In this document: one piece after another, positions 57,828-64,000 of the stretch
How the letters are laid out: each line of letters opens with the position of its first letter
Numbering within the stretch: position 1 is the stretch's first letter
Assembly (NCBI GenBank): GCA_024236495.1
Contig: JACKKJ010000001.1
Span: 620,001 to 684,000, forward strand
Direction of reading: 5' to 3'
Origin: Paracoccaceae bacterium
GTDB taxonomy: Bacteria > Pseudomonadota > Alphaproteobacteria > Rhodobacterales > Rhodobacteraceae
DNA length: 64,000 nt
Notes under the pieces: model-generated
What the model saw: the letters and a program-made list of their open reading frames with translations, nothing else
Told to the model about the DNA's origin: nothing
Database searches by the model: none
Program-made: the position numbers and the translations under genes

Positions 57828-58493
57828 TCATCCGTCTTCCCCCTGCGCCAGGTCTTCGGCCGGCAGCGAAACGTTCAGTGCCGGAAACTGGATCGCTTGC
57901 GCGAATGTGGATGTGCCGCCCATGATCGACACGAAACCGGCGATCGGCGTCACGAAATTGAAGGTCAGGCCCTCGATCTGCGCCGTCACGATCGGGACAT
58001 AGGGGCCACCGAGGAAGCCGAGGCGCAGGCTCGCGTTCCCAAGGATCGCGCTGTCGTCATAGGTGATGCGGACATTCGCCGCCGTGGCGTTCGCGGGCAC
58101 CAGATCGTCGATGCTGTTCCAGATCTCCTGCGCGGTGGTGCTTCCGGCGGCCATACCCTGTGCCAGGGTGCAGCTTGCCTGCACCACGGCGGCACAGATC
58201 GGGCCGCCCGCATTGCAGGCGGTGCCGAACCTGGGCGGGATCGGATCCGTGTTCGACGTATCCCGCGAGGTCGTATTCGGCACGCCGTTGCAGACCGGTG
58301 GCCGGACGATGGCGATGCGCGCGGCCTTCTGCATCGCCTTTTCCGCCGTCACCACGTCGTAGCCCAGGCGCCCGAAGTCGATGATGCCAAGGAAGATCAG
58401 CAGGAAAAGCGGCAAGACGATTGCCAGTTCCACCAGCGCCGCGCCGCGCGTGCCGCGGGCCAGCCCGCCGAGGATATCCGCCAGCCGGGTCAT
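57828..58493 (-). CDS. TadE-like minor pseudopilin
   Basis: The 221-residue product has a TadE-type N-terminus: a prepilin-like site RG followed by AALVELAIVLPLFLLIFLGI, with Glu at position 5 of the mature form. IDFGRLGYDVVTAEKAMQKAARIA follows. The periplasmic remainder has four cysteines in the middle and no known domain. TadE/TadF proteins are processed by the TadV peptidase and act in pilus assembly. Its start overlaps the preceding pseudopilin gene by 4 bp. Confidence 0.88.
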   Translation of the reverse strand: MTRLADILGGLARGTRGAALVELAIVLPLFLLIFLGIIDFGRLGYDVVTAEKAMQKAARIAIVRPPVCNGVPNTTSRDTSNTDPIPPRFGTACNAGGPICAAVVQASCTLAQGMAAGSTTAQEIWNSIDDLVPANATAANVRITYDDSAILGNASLRLGFLGGPYVPIVTAQIEGLTFNFVTPIAGFVSIMGGTSTFAQAIQFPALNVSLPAEDLAQGEDG

Positions 58494-58996
58494 GTTCCGA
58501 AGACCTTTGCCGAATCGGTGATCGTCGTCGTCAGGTCCGTCATGCTTTCGCCGCCTAGCAGCGAAAAGACCGATGAGAACGGGAAGTTCAGCGTCAGCGT
58601 CGCGGTGACGCGAACCACGGCCGGTTCCACGTGATAGTCACCCGCCGGGCAGGTATAGGTCGCCTGGACGCTGTCCAGCGTGATCCCGGACGGAAACAGG
58701 GTCACGTTGCTGACGCTTTGCCCGACGATGCCCTCAAGCGTGCCGCCGTAGCTGTCAAGGTTCGCCGGCGCCACGTCACAGAGGTCGATCGGCAGGTGGC
58801 GCGACATGAACCGCGTGGCATCCCGCACGCCGGAAATCGCGGTGTGGTAGTTCTTCATCATCCGCGTGCCCTCGACGATCACCGCGAAGAAGATCAGCAG
58901 GATCGGCAGCGCGAAGGCGAACTCTACCAGGATCGCGCCATCATCGCGCCGCAGGAGGCGGCGGAGGGATCGGCAAGGGAAATTGAGAACACCCAT
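58490..58996 (-). CDS. TadE/TadF-like minor pseudopilin 2
   Basis: The 168-residue product begins MGVLNFPCRSLRRLLRRDDG, then AILVEFAFALPILLIFFAVI, a prepilin-type segment with Glu at position 5 and a hydrophobic helix. VEGTRMMKNYHTAISGVRDATRFMSRHLP follows. The ATG at 58996 lies 8 bp after the TadG-like gene. The frame is open further upstream but only across that gene. Together with its neighbour it forms a TadE/TadF-like pair. Confidence 0.86.
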   Translation of the reverse strand: MGVLNFPCRSLRRLLRRDDGAILVEFAFALPILLIFFAVIVEGTRMMKNYHTAISGVRDATRFMSRHLPIDLCDVAPANLDSYGGTLEGIVGQSVSNVTLFPSGITLDSVQATYTCPAGDYHVEPAVVRVTATLTLNFPFSSVFSLLGGESMTDLTTTITDSAKVFGT

Positions 58997-59004
58997 CGCC
59001 CCGC

Positions 59005-60660
59005 TCACCGGTAAAGCTGCACGACTTCGTGGAAGACGCCACTGCCCGACTTGCCATTGCCGCCGGCGGTGCCGATCACCTCGACCCACATGTCCAGCGT
59101 CGGGGGCGAGGCGCTGTCGTCGCCGACGGGTTCGGTGATGAACATCTTTACATATTCCTGCACGGGTACGCCCGTGGCGGAGCCGTTGATCGGATTTGCG
59201 GTGCAGTTGACCCCGGCCGCGATCAGCACGCGCCGTTCGGGGTCGGGATAGGCGTTCGGGGCACATTGTGGCCCACCCGTTTCCGCACGGTTTTGCAAGA
59301 TCGCGCCGTTGTTCGCCGCGCCAATCCCGATCTCTGCCAGGTAGTAGTCGTAGCGGGTCGGGTTGCCGGTCGTCGCCAGCGGCGGGATCGAAGTCAGCGC
59401 GGAAGGCGCGCTGTTGTAGTTGGTGCCGAGATAGACGCTGCGGCCCGTATCCGGTGTGCCGTCGGCATCGGTATCGACACTGCCGGACCAGTCGCCATCG
59501 CCATAGCGGTTGGGAACAGCGCCACCACAGGAATCGTCGTGGAAGCAGTTGTCGCGCGGCAGGGCGATGGTATTGGGCGAGGGGTCGGAATTGTTGTTGA
59601 TGCAGGCGTTGGCACCACCGCCATTGCCGTTGTTTCCGCCGTTGCCGTTATTGCCACCATTGCCGTTATTGCCACCATTGCCGTTGTTTCCGCCGTTGCC
59701 GCCACCCTGAGGAACGATCCCCTTGATGACGTTCGGCGCCGGCGCATAGCGCAGGTCAGACGACGAATGGTTCATGCTGGATGAATACATGTCGAAACGC
59801 GTGTTCAGAGCTGCGTTGGTGATGCCCACCTTCTGTCCCGGTTCGGTGTCCACACCGCGCTGAATGAAACACTGCGAAATGCTGCCAACCGCGCCCAGGA
59901 TGCATTTGAGTTCGTCCGACGTGCCGTGCAGGTCGGCACAGGAACCGGTCGCATCCAGCGCAACGGTCGACGGATCGAGGAACCCGAAATCGCCCGGCCC
60001 CCAGGCCGCTCCGTTTCCGCCCGACCGCAGAAGCATCATGCGGCCCCGCCAGGCGTCCCCGTCGAAGGCGGGCGGGACGCAGAACATCATCGGCGTGATG
60101 TCGCAGGCATAGGAGCTGAAGCCGGCAACTGCCTCGGCCCCGAAGGTCGCAGTTCGCTGGCCAAACCCAAGCAAGGCGAAGAACGCGCGGCCAAAGGTGA
60201 AAGGCACTGTCTTCGGCGTCACGATGACACGGGCGTAGATCGCGTCGGCATCCCCGGTCGCCAGGTTCGCGGCCGCGATGTCCGTGGTGTCGAGCGCGGG
60301 CAGCGAACGCAGGAAGGTCAGCGTGTAGTCGGCCGAATCCAGCGCCTGCCCGGTGACGTCATTCGCGAAGGTTTGGCTATCGGTAAAGAAATTCGCGGCC
60401 GCCGCCTGCGCGCGTTCGCGGGCGCCGGGAACGGCGGGGTTGGTGCCGCTGGCCGCCTGCGCGACGACGCCGTCAAGTTCACCCGCAGCGGCCAGAGCGA
60501 CATGATCGGCGTAGGATTGAAGTTCGGACTGGGTCGCGGCCATGCGGCCAAGGTCATAGGACAGTGCGATCATCCCCAGGATCATCCCGAGCGAGACAGC
60601 CACGATGACAAGGATTGCCCCGTCTTCGTCCCTCGCAAATCCGGCGGCTGTCCTGCGCAT
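59005..60660 (-). CDS. TadG-like pilus assembly protein with Gly-Asn repeat
   Basis: The 551-residue product has an N-terminal TadG/TadE-type segment (ARDEDG, then AILVIVAVSLGMILGMIALS) with ALAAAGEL in the adjoining helix. A long extracytoplasmic part follows. In its middle lies a low-complexity run of GGNNGN units (about residues 319-347, encoded at 59619-59706), followed by a cysteine-containing Asp-rich stretch (YGDGDWSGSVDTDADGTPDTG) that could bind calcium. No von Willebrand A motif is evident. GGAG lies 7 bp before the ATG at 60660. It resembles the large tip- or adhesin-like TadG proteins. Confidence 0.82.
   Translation of the reverse strand: MRRTAAGFARDEDGAILVIVAVSLGMILGMIALSYDLGRMAATQSELQSYADHVALAAAGELDGVVAQAASGTNPAVPGARERAQAAAANFFTDSQTFANDVTGQALDSADYTLTFLRSLPALDTTDIAAANLATGDADAIYARVIVTPKTVPFTFGRAFFALLGFGQRTATFGAEAVAGFSSYACDITPMMFCVPPAFDGDAWRGRMMLLRSGGNGAAWGPGDFGFLDPSTVALDATGSCADLHGTSDELKCILGAVGSISQCFIQRGVDTEPGQKVGITNAALNTRFDMYSSSMNHSSSDLRYAPAPNVIKGIVPQGGGNGGNNGNGGNNGNGGNNGNGGNNGNGGGANACINNNSDPSPNTIALPRDNCFHDDSCGGAVPNRYGDGDWSGSVDTDADGTPDTGRSVYLGTNYNSAPSALTSIPPLATTGNPTRYDYYLAEIGIGAANNGAILQNRAETGGPQCAPNAYPDPERRVLIAAGVNCTANPINGSATGVPVQEYVKMFITEPVGDDSASPPTLDMWVEVIGTAGGNGKSGSGVFHEVVQLYR
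59619..59706 (-). repeat. 18-bp tandem repeat coding Gly-Asn units
   Basis: About four to five imperfect copies of an 18-bp unit (for example CCATTGCCGTTATTGCCA on the plus strand) encode GGNNGN repeats inside the TadG-like protein. The copy number is a multiple of three bases, so slippage would change length without a frameshift. Confidence 0.85.
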
Positions 60661-60739
60661 CGCATTGCTCCGTTCGATGACGCCCGCAGAGGGTTCGCAA
60701 ACCGGCGGGCTGCCGGGTGGCGGCACGTCTTGCGCGCCG

Positions 60740-61546
60740 TCAGTTGCTGATCTCGACCTCCGACACCTCGTTGGCGCGCCGCACCTTGATCCGCGTTTTC
60801 TGCACCTCTTCGTCGGTCGGCGACTTTTCCTGAAGGATGTCGGACAGACGGATGGAATCGAGCGGCTTGTCCACTACGGCGTCGAGCGTGCGCAGCGTCA
60901 GGCTCAGCGTTCCGGCATTCTGGGCCAGGGCGAGCTTCTGGCTGTTTTCCGGCGACACCTCGACCGTCACGGTGCGCGCGACGACGGGGTTGTTGGCATC
61001 CTCGTTGGCAAGCTGGTCGACCCCGATGACGCGGACGTTCTGAAGGATGGTCACGGCACGCATGTTTTCACCGCCGCCCTGGGTCAGCACGATATCGACC
61101 GTGTCCCCTGGGGTGACGAATCCGCCGACACCTGTCACGGCGTTCACGCGGATCGACATGGCGCGGCTGTTCACACCCAGCGTCTGGACGATGGTGACCT
61201 TTTCACCGAAGTTCGACACCTTCGAGGCCAGGATCAGTTCGCCCGGCGACATGGCATCCTTGGCGCGGCGCGGCTGTCCGCCGGCCTGCGGCAGGAGCGC
61301 ATCAAGATCGGTGAAGGCGCCGACCGGCAGCGCCTCGCGCGGCCAGGACACGATCTGCAGCATCTGGGGTTCGATCACCTGTCCGAACTTGATTTCGCGG
61401 CCCGCGACGATGGCGGTCACCAGCCCGTTGGTCGGGTCGACCGATGCGGTCGCCGCCGTCTGCCGAAGGTATTCGCGCGCGCCATAGGCAGAACCTCCGG
61501 CGACTGCGATCCCAAGAAGCGCAACGAGGATGGATTTGACGGCCAT
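60740..61546 (-). CDS. cpaB: Flp pilus assembly protein CpaB/RcpC (locus 2)
   Basis: The 268-residue product starts with a transmembrane helix (MAVKSILVALLGIAVAGGSAYG). The SAF domain (VTAIVAGREIKFGQVIEPQML) and CpaB core (SRAMSIRVNAVTGVGGFVTPGDTVDIVLTQG, VARTVTVEVSPENSQKLALAQNAGTLSLTLR) follow. I use the ATG at 61546 with AAGGA 8 bp upstream; further upstream the frame has no signal-like sequence. It lies between the pilin gene and the TadG-like gene. No secretin gene accompanies it, unlike locus 1. Confidence 0.92.
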   Translation of the reverse strand: MAVKSILVALLGIAVAGGSAYGAREYLRQTAATASVDPTNGLVTAIVAGREIKFGQVIEPQMLQIVSWPREALPVGAFTDLDALLPQAGGQPRRAKDAMSPGELILASKVSNFGEKVTIVQTLGVNSRAMSIRVNAVTGVGGFVTPGDTVDIVLTQGGGENMRAVTILQNVRVIGVDQLANEDANNPVVARTVTVEVSPENSQKLALAQNAGTLSLTLRTLDAVVDKPLDSIRLSDILQEKSPTDEEVQKTRIKVRRANEVSEVEISN

Positions 61547-61596
61547 GGCGGAAATCCTTCTGCTCTCGGTTCGGTTATTGGCGTTTCTTGTGCCTT

Positions 61597-61622
61597 GGGG
61601 CGGGCAGCGCACCGCCCGCCCC
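61597..61622 (-). terminator. hairpin between pilin 3 and cpaB
   Basis: A perfect 9-bp stem, GGGGCGGGC (61597-61605) and GCCCGCCCC (61614-61622), has an 8-base loop. It lies 30 bp after the pilin stop. No T-tract follows on the minus strand, so it is more likely an attenuator or RNA-stabilising element. Confidence 0.5.
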
Positions 61623-61652
61623 GTTTCATTTCGTATGAAGGGTAACGCCGGC

Positions 61653-61868
61653 TCAGTTGCAGGCGCCGGTGTCGCCCGTGATGTTGCCGCCGCCGGTCAT
61701 CTGGTCGCAGGCAGCGTCCATCTGCAGGTTGACATCGGATGCCAGACCGCCAAGCACGGTCACGCCGACCGTCACGGCGAGGATCAGCGCGATGCCGTAT
61801 TCGACAAGGGTCACACCCTCTTCATCCTTGCGGAAACGGGCGAAAAGTTTGGTCAGAGCGTCACGCAT
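61653..61868 (-). CDS. flp: Flp-type pilin 3 (canonical)
   Basis: The 71-residue product has the canonical Flp layout: leader MRDALTKLFARFRKDEEG with cleavage after Gly18, then VTLVEYGIALILAVTVGVTV, with Glu5 and Tyr6. The tail contains two cysteines (DAACDQMTGGGNITGDTGAC), which could form a disulfide. The ATG at 61868 has GGAG 7 bp upstream. It is the first gene of the second Tad locus and differs from the D5/W6 pilins of locus 1 in leader, cleavage site and tail. Confidence 0.92.
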   Translation of the reverse strand: MRDALTKLFARFRKDEEGVTLVEYGIALILAVTVGVTVLGGLASDVNLQMDAACDQMTGGGNITGDTGACN

Positions 61869-62241
61869 TTGTTTCTCCCTCAATTGCGTTCCGAAAAGGC
61901 CGGAAGTCCGGCGGGGGATCCGAACCGGAAGCAGTTCTCGCGGCTCCCCATCATCATCGCCGGTCGCGGGCAAGGGCGCATCGTCTGGACAGATGAAAAT
62001 TACACGCAAGGATTGTATTGCTGCGGGCGCGATAAGCCCCTGGTCGCGATTGCGCGGCGAAAAGGGAAGGCTTCGCTCGAAAGTGCCGGTCTTTTCTCGA
62101 ATTCCCGCTTGAAACTGCGATTCGGCAGGGGGCCGCGGCGCCAGGTCGTGGCTGAACTGGAAACAATACCCGCTCAGGAACAGGATAGGATCCAATTCAA
62201 GCGGATCACCTGCCACATCCATCGTCTTTTTTTTGGAGAAA
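61869..62241. other. gene-free region upstream of pilin 3
   Basis: These 373 bases between pilin 3 and the terminator of the oxidoreductase gene contain no convincing gene. An AT-rich patch near 61993-62020 includes TACAAT on the minus strand (62013-62018), a possible -10 for the pilin, but no good -35 goes with it. A run of eight T lies at 62227-62234. Confidence 0.4.
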
Positions 62242-62257
62242 GGGGCGTTTTCGCCCC
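62242..62257 (-). terminator. terminator after the inositol-dehydrogenase-like gene
   Basis: A 6-bp stem, GGGGCG (62242-62247) and CGCCCC (62252-62257), with loop TTTT lies 35 bp after the stop. On the minus strand it is followed by TTTCTCC. Confidence 0.55.
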
Positions 62258-62292
62258 CCAAGCCCGTGTTTGATCCTGTCGGATACCTCGGC

Positions 62293-63297
62293 CTAGCCAA
62301 GTATCTCTGTCACGCGAACGGCGCGGCCCGCCGAGACCGAAAGAACAGCCGCATCCGCCAGTGCCAGCGCGCGAAGTCCGTCCACCCCGGTGGTCGGGGG
62401 CGTCTTGCCGTCACGGACTGCCGCGATGAACGCCGCGATCTCGGCGGCATAGGCGGCGGTATAGCGGGTCATGAAGAAGTTCAGCAGCGGCGGGCGCACA
62501 TGGCCTGCGGCCGTCGCGATCTGGGTCCGCGACTCGTGGGTATTGTCTGCACTCACCGCGCCCGCCGACCCCAGCACCTCGATCCGCTGATCGTAGCCAT
62601 AGGTGGCGCGGCGCGAATTGGTGATGATCGCCTGTCGGCCACTGGCCGTGCGAAGGATGACGTTGACGCTGTCATAGTCGCCCAGCTCGCCGATCTTCGG
62701 ATCGGTCAGCACCGAGGCGGAAGCCATCACCGTTTCCGGCTCCTCCCCCAGCAGCCAGCGGGCCATGTCGAAGTCGTGGATGGTCATGTCGCGGAAAATG
62801 CCGCCGGAGCGGGTGATATAGTCGTAGGGTGGCGCCCCCGGATCGCGGGAGGTGATCGTCACCATTTCCACCGCGCCGATCGCGCCCGCGTCGATCGCCG
62901 CCTTCGCTGCGACGAAGTCGGGATCGAAGCGGCGGTTGAAACCTACCATGAGCGTTGCACCGGCACCATCCGCGACCGCCAGACAGTCCTTCACCCGCTG
63001 CAGGCTGAGATCGACCGGCTTCTCGCAGAAAATCGCCTTGCCCGCCCGCGCGAAGCGTTCGATCAGATCGGCATGGGTGTCGGTCGGCGTGCAGATCACC
63101 ACCGCATCGATGTCGCTTGCCGCCTCGATCTCGTCGATGGTGCGGACCTCGCAGCCATACTGCCCCGCGATGGCCTCCGCCGCCTCGGCAAGGGCGTCTG
63201 CGACGGCGATCAGGCGCGCGCCGGTGTCGCCGGTGATCGCCCTTGCATGAACCTTTCCGATGCGTCCCGCGCCCAGAAGGCCAAACCTCAGTGTCAT
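62293..63297 (-). CDS. iolG: inositol 2-dehydrogenase-like oxidoreductase (Gfo/Idh/MocA family)
   Basis: The 334-residue product has the N-terminal NAD-binding GLLGAGRIGKVHARAI, the sugar-dehydrogenase motif FCEKPVDLS with its lysine at about residue 95, and VGFNRRFDPDF. The C-terminal domain has the GGIFRDMTIHDFDMARWLLGEEP signature, where His and Asp form the substrate site in myo-inositol 2-dehydrogenases. GGAG lies 6 bp before the ATG at 63297. No other inositol genes are in the window, so the substrate could be another cyclitol or sugar. Confidence 0.87.
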   Translation of the reverse strand: MTLRFGLLGAGRIGKVHARAITGDTGARLIAVADALAEAAEAIAGQYGCEVRTIDEIEAASDIDAVVICTPTDTHADLIERFARAGKAIFCEKPVDLSLQRVKDCLAVADGAGATLMVGFNRRFDPDFVAAKAAIDAGAIGAVEMVTITSRDPGAPPYDYITRSGGIFRDMTIHDFDMARWLLGEEPETVMASASVLTDPKIGELGDYDSVNVILRTASGRQAIITNSRRATYGYDQRIEVLGSAGAVSADNTHESRTQIATAAGHVRPPLLNFFMTRYTAAYAAEIAAFIAAVRDGKTPPTTGVDGLRALALADAAVLSVSAGRAVRVTEILG

Positions 63298-63442
63298 ATG
63301 AATCTCCGTTTTCCGTGGGGTGCCGCCCAGTTCCGGCCAAGATCGGCTTGCGTCCCGGTCTGTCAAGGCGACCGGCTTGTCAAGTGGCCCGACCTCGCCG
63401 GACGCAGCGGCTTTGTCGCCCCGGGCGTCGGACAGCCAGGAC

Positions 63443-64000
63443 TCAGATGAAGAACGCCCGGCGGATCAGGTTCAGGCCGGTGACCGCCAGAATGACGAGC
63501 GTCCAGCGCCGGAAACGCTGTGCATCCAGCCTGTCCTGAATCGCGAAGCCGAACCAAAGGCCGGCAAGCGCAGGCGCGATCAGCACCGCCGACAGCATGA
63601 GCCGATCCGTGGTGATGACGCCCGAACCCGCATGTCCCGCCAGCAGCGCCACCGACCCGATCGAATAGACGACGCCCTGCACCCGGACACTTTCCTGCTT
63701 TTCGGTATCCAGGGACACGAGCAGCGCGATCGTCGGGGGCCCCCATACGCCGGAAACGCCGCCGTAGATCCCGCCGACGATCCCCGTCAGCACCTCGGCC
63801 AGGCCACGGTTGCGCGCGTCAAAGCGGATTTTCCGTCCCGCAAGCTGAACGATGGCAAAGGCGACGATCGGCACGCCAAGCGCGCCAAGTAGCACCGCCT
63901 GCGGAATGAACGGCACCGCCTGCGCGGTCAGCAGGACAAAGATCACCAGCGCCGCGATCATCCGCCAAAAGCCGACGGTCGAGTTCCAGGCCGCCTTGCC
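63443..64000 (-). CDS. TauE/SafE-family permease, C-terminal part (runs off window)
   Basis: The minus-strand frame is open from the window edge to the stop at 63443, giving about 185 residues of a TauE/SafE (sulfite exporter/anion permease) protein. It has the repeated half motif GIVGGIYGGVSGVWGPPTIALLVSLD and several helices. ALIAPALAGLWFGFAIQDRLDAQRFRRWTLVILAVTGLNLI follows, ending AFFI. An internal ATG at 63961 is not the true start, because similarity-like sequence (WNSTVGFWR) continues upstream. The missing N-terminal part should be about 60-80 residues. The transported anion is unknown. Confidence 0.85.
   Translation of the reverse strand, partial: GKAAWNSTVGFWRMIAALVIFVLLTAQAVPFIPQAVLLGALGVPIVAFAIVQLAGRKIRFDARNRGLAEVLTGIVGGIYGGVSGVWGPPTIALLVSLDTEKQESVRVQGVVYSIGSVALLAGHAGSGVITTDRLMLSAVLIAPALAGLWFGFAIQDRLDAQRFRRWTLVILAVTGLNLIRRAFFI

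Noticed and set aside
59619..59706. Direct repeats considered as a CRISPR-like array
   Set aside because: The repeats are contiguous 18-bp units without spacers and lie in frame inside the TadG-like gene.
1..64000. Search by eye for tRNA, rRNA, insertion sequences, prophage genes and riboswitches
   Set aside because: No convincing case was found; all coding content looks native in composition, without transposase or integrase motifs.

Overview
The window is a GC-rich chromosomal segment that looks like an alphaproteobacterium of the order Rhodobacterales (Rhodobacter/Roseobacter relatives). The reasons are the gene order ctaC-ctaB-small ORF-ctaG-ctaE-SURF1-thrC with tldD divergent, a perfect FNR/FnrL-type box in that divergent region, a CtrA-like box before dprA, and rhodobacterial-type Tad pilins. 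This placement comes from family recognition and synteny, not from a database search. Genes are densely packed with many ATGA or TGATG overlaps. I see no tRNA, rRNA, CRISPR array, transposase or prophage.

1-4.7 kb (minus strand): assembly and subunit genes of an aa3-type cytochrome c oxidase, then SURF1 and the start of thrC. 4.8-12.1 kb (plus): tldD, dprA, topA and the CoA-transferase pair scoAB. 12.2-17.6 kb: a polyprenyl-phosphate-arabinose-type set (flippase-like protein, DprE1-like oxidase, DprE2-like reductase, and a convergent HAD-UbiA fusion in an operon with a lytic transglycosylase).

17.9-28.9 kb (plus): a Tad/Flp pilus locus (two pilins, CpaB, CpaC secretin, an OmpA-type lipoprotein, CpaE, CpaF, TadB, TadC, two TPR lipoproteins, CpaA), punctuated by hairpins that can set pilin and secretin levels apart from the motor genes. 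It is followed by a GT-C-like membrane protein on the opposite strand, an AAA+ ATPase coupled to a dehydrogenase-like protein, and an Lhr-like helicase with the PdeM phosphoesterase and a thioesterase.

36.3-45.0 kb: a catabolic operon resembling reductive nicotinate degradation: FAD subunit and fused [2Fe-2S]-molybdopterin subunit of a hydroxylase, a 6-hydroxynicotinate-reductase-like protein, a UPF0280 protein, two tandem DUF1185 proteins, a MarR regulator, and a convergent enamidase-like amidohydrolase. 45.1-51.5 kb: a putrescine-type ABC transporter (potFGHI), a GntR/FCD regulator and a polyamine:pyruvate-type aminotransferase, with three TTTGATCAAA-type palindromes as the likely operators.

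51.5-61.9 kb (minus): a second Tad locus (pilin, CpaB, TadG-like, two TadE-like, CpaE, CpaF, TadB, TadC, a LuxR-type regulator, CpaA). It lacks a secretin, while the first locus lacks TadE/G-type pseudopilins. 62.3-64 kb: an inositol-2-dehydrogenase-like oxidoreductase and a TauE/SafE permease cut by the window edge.
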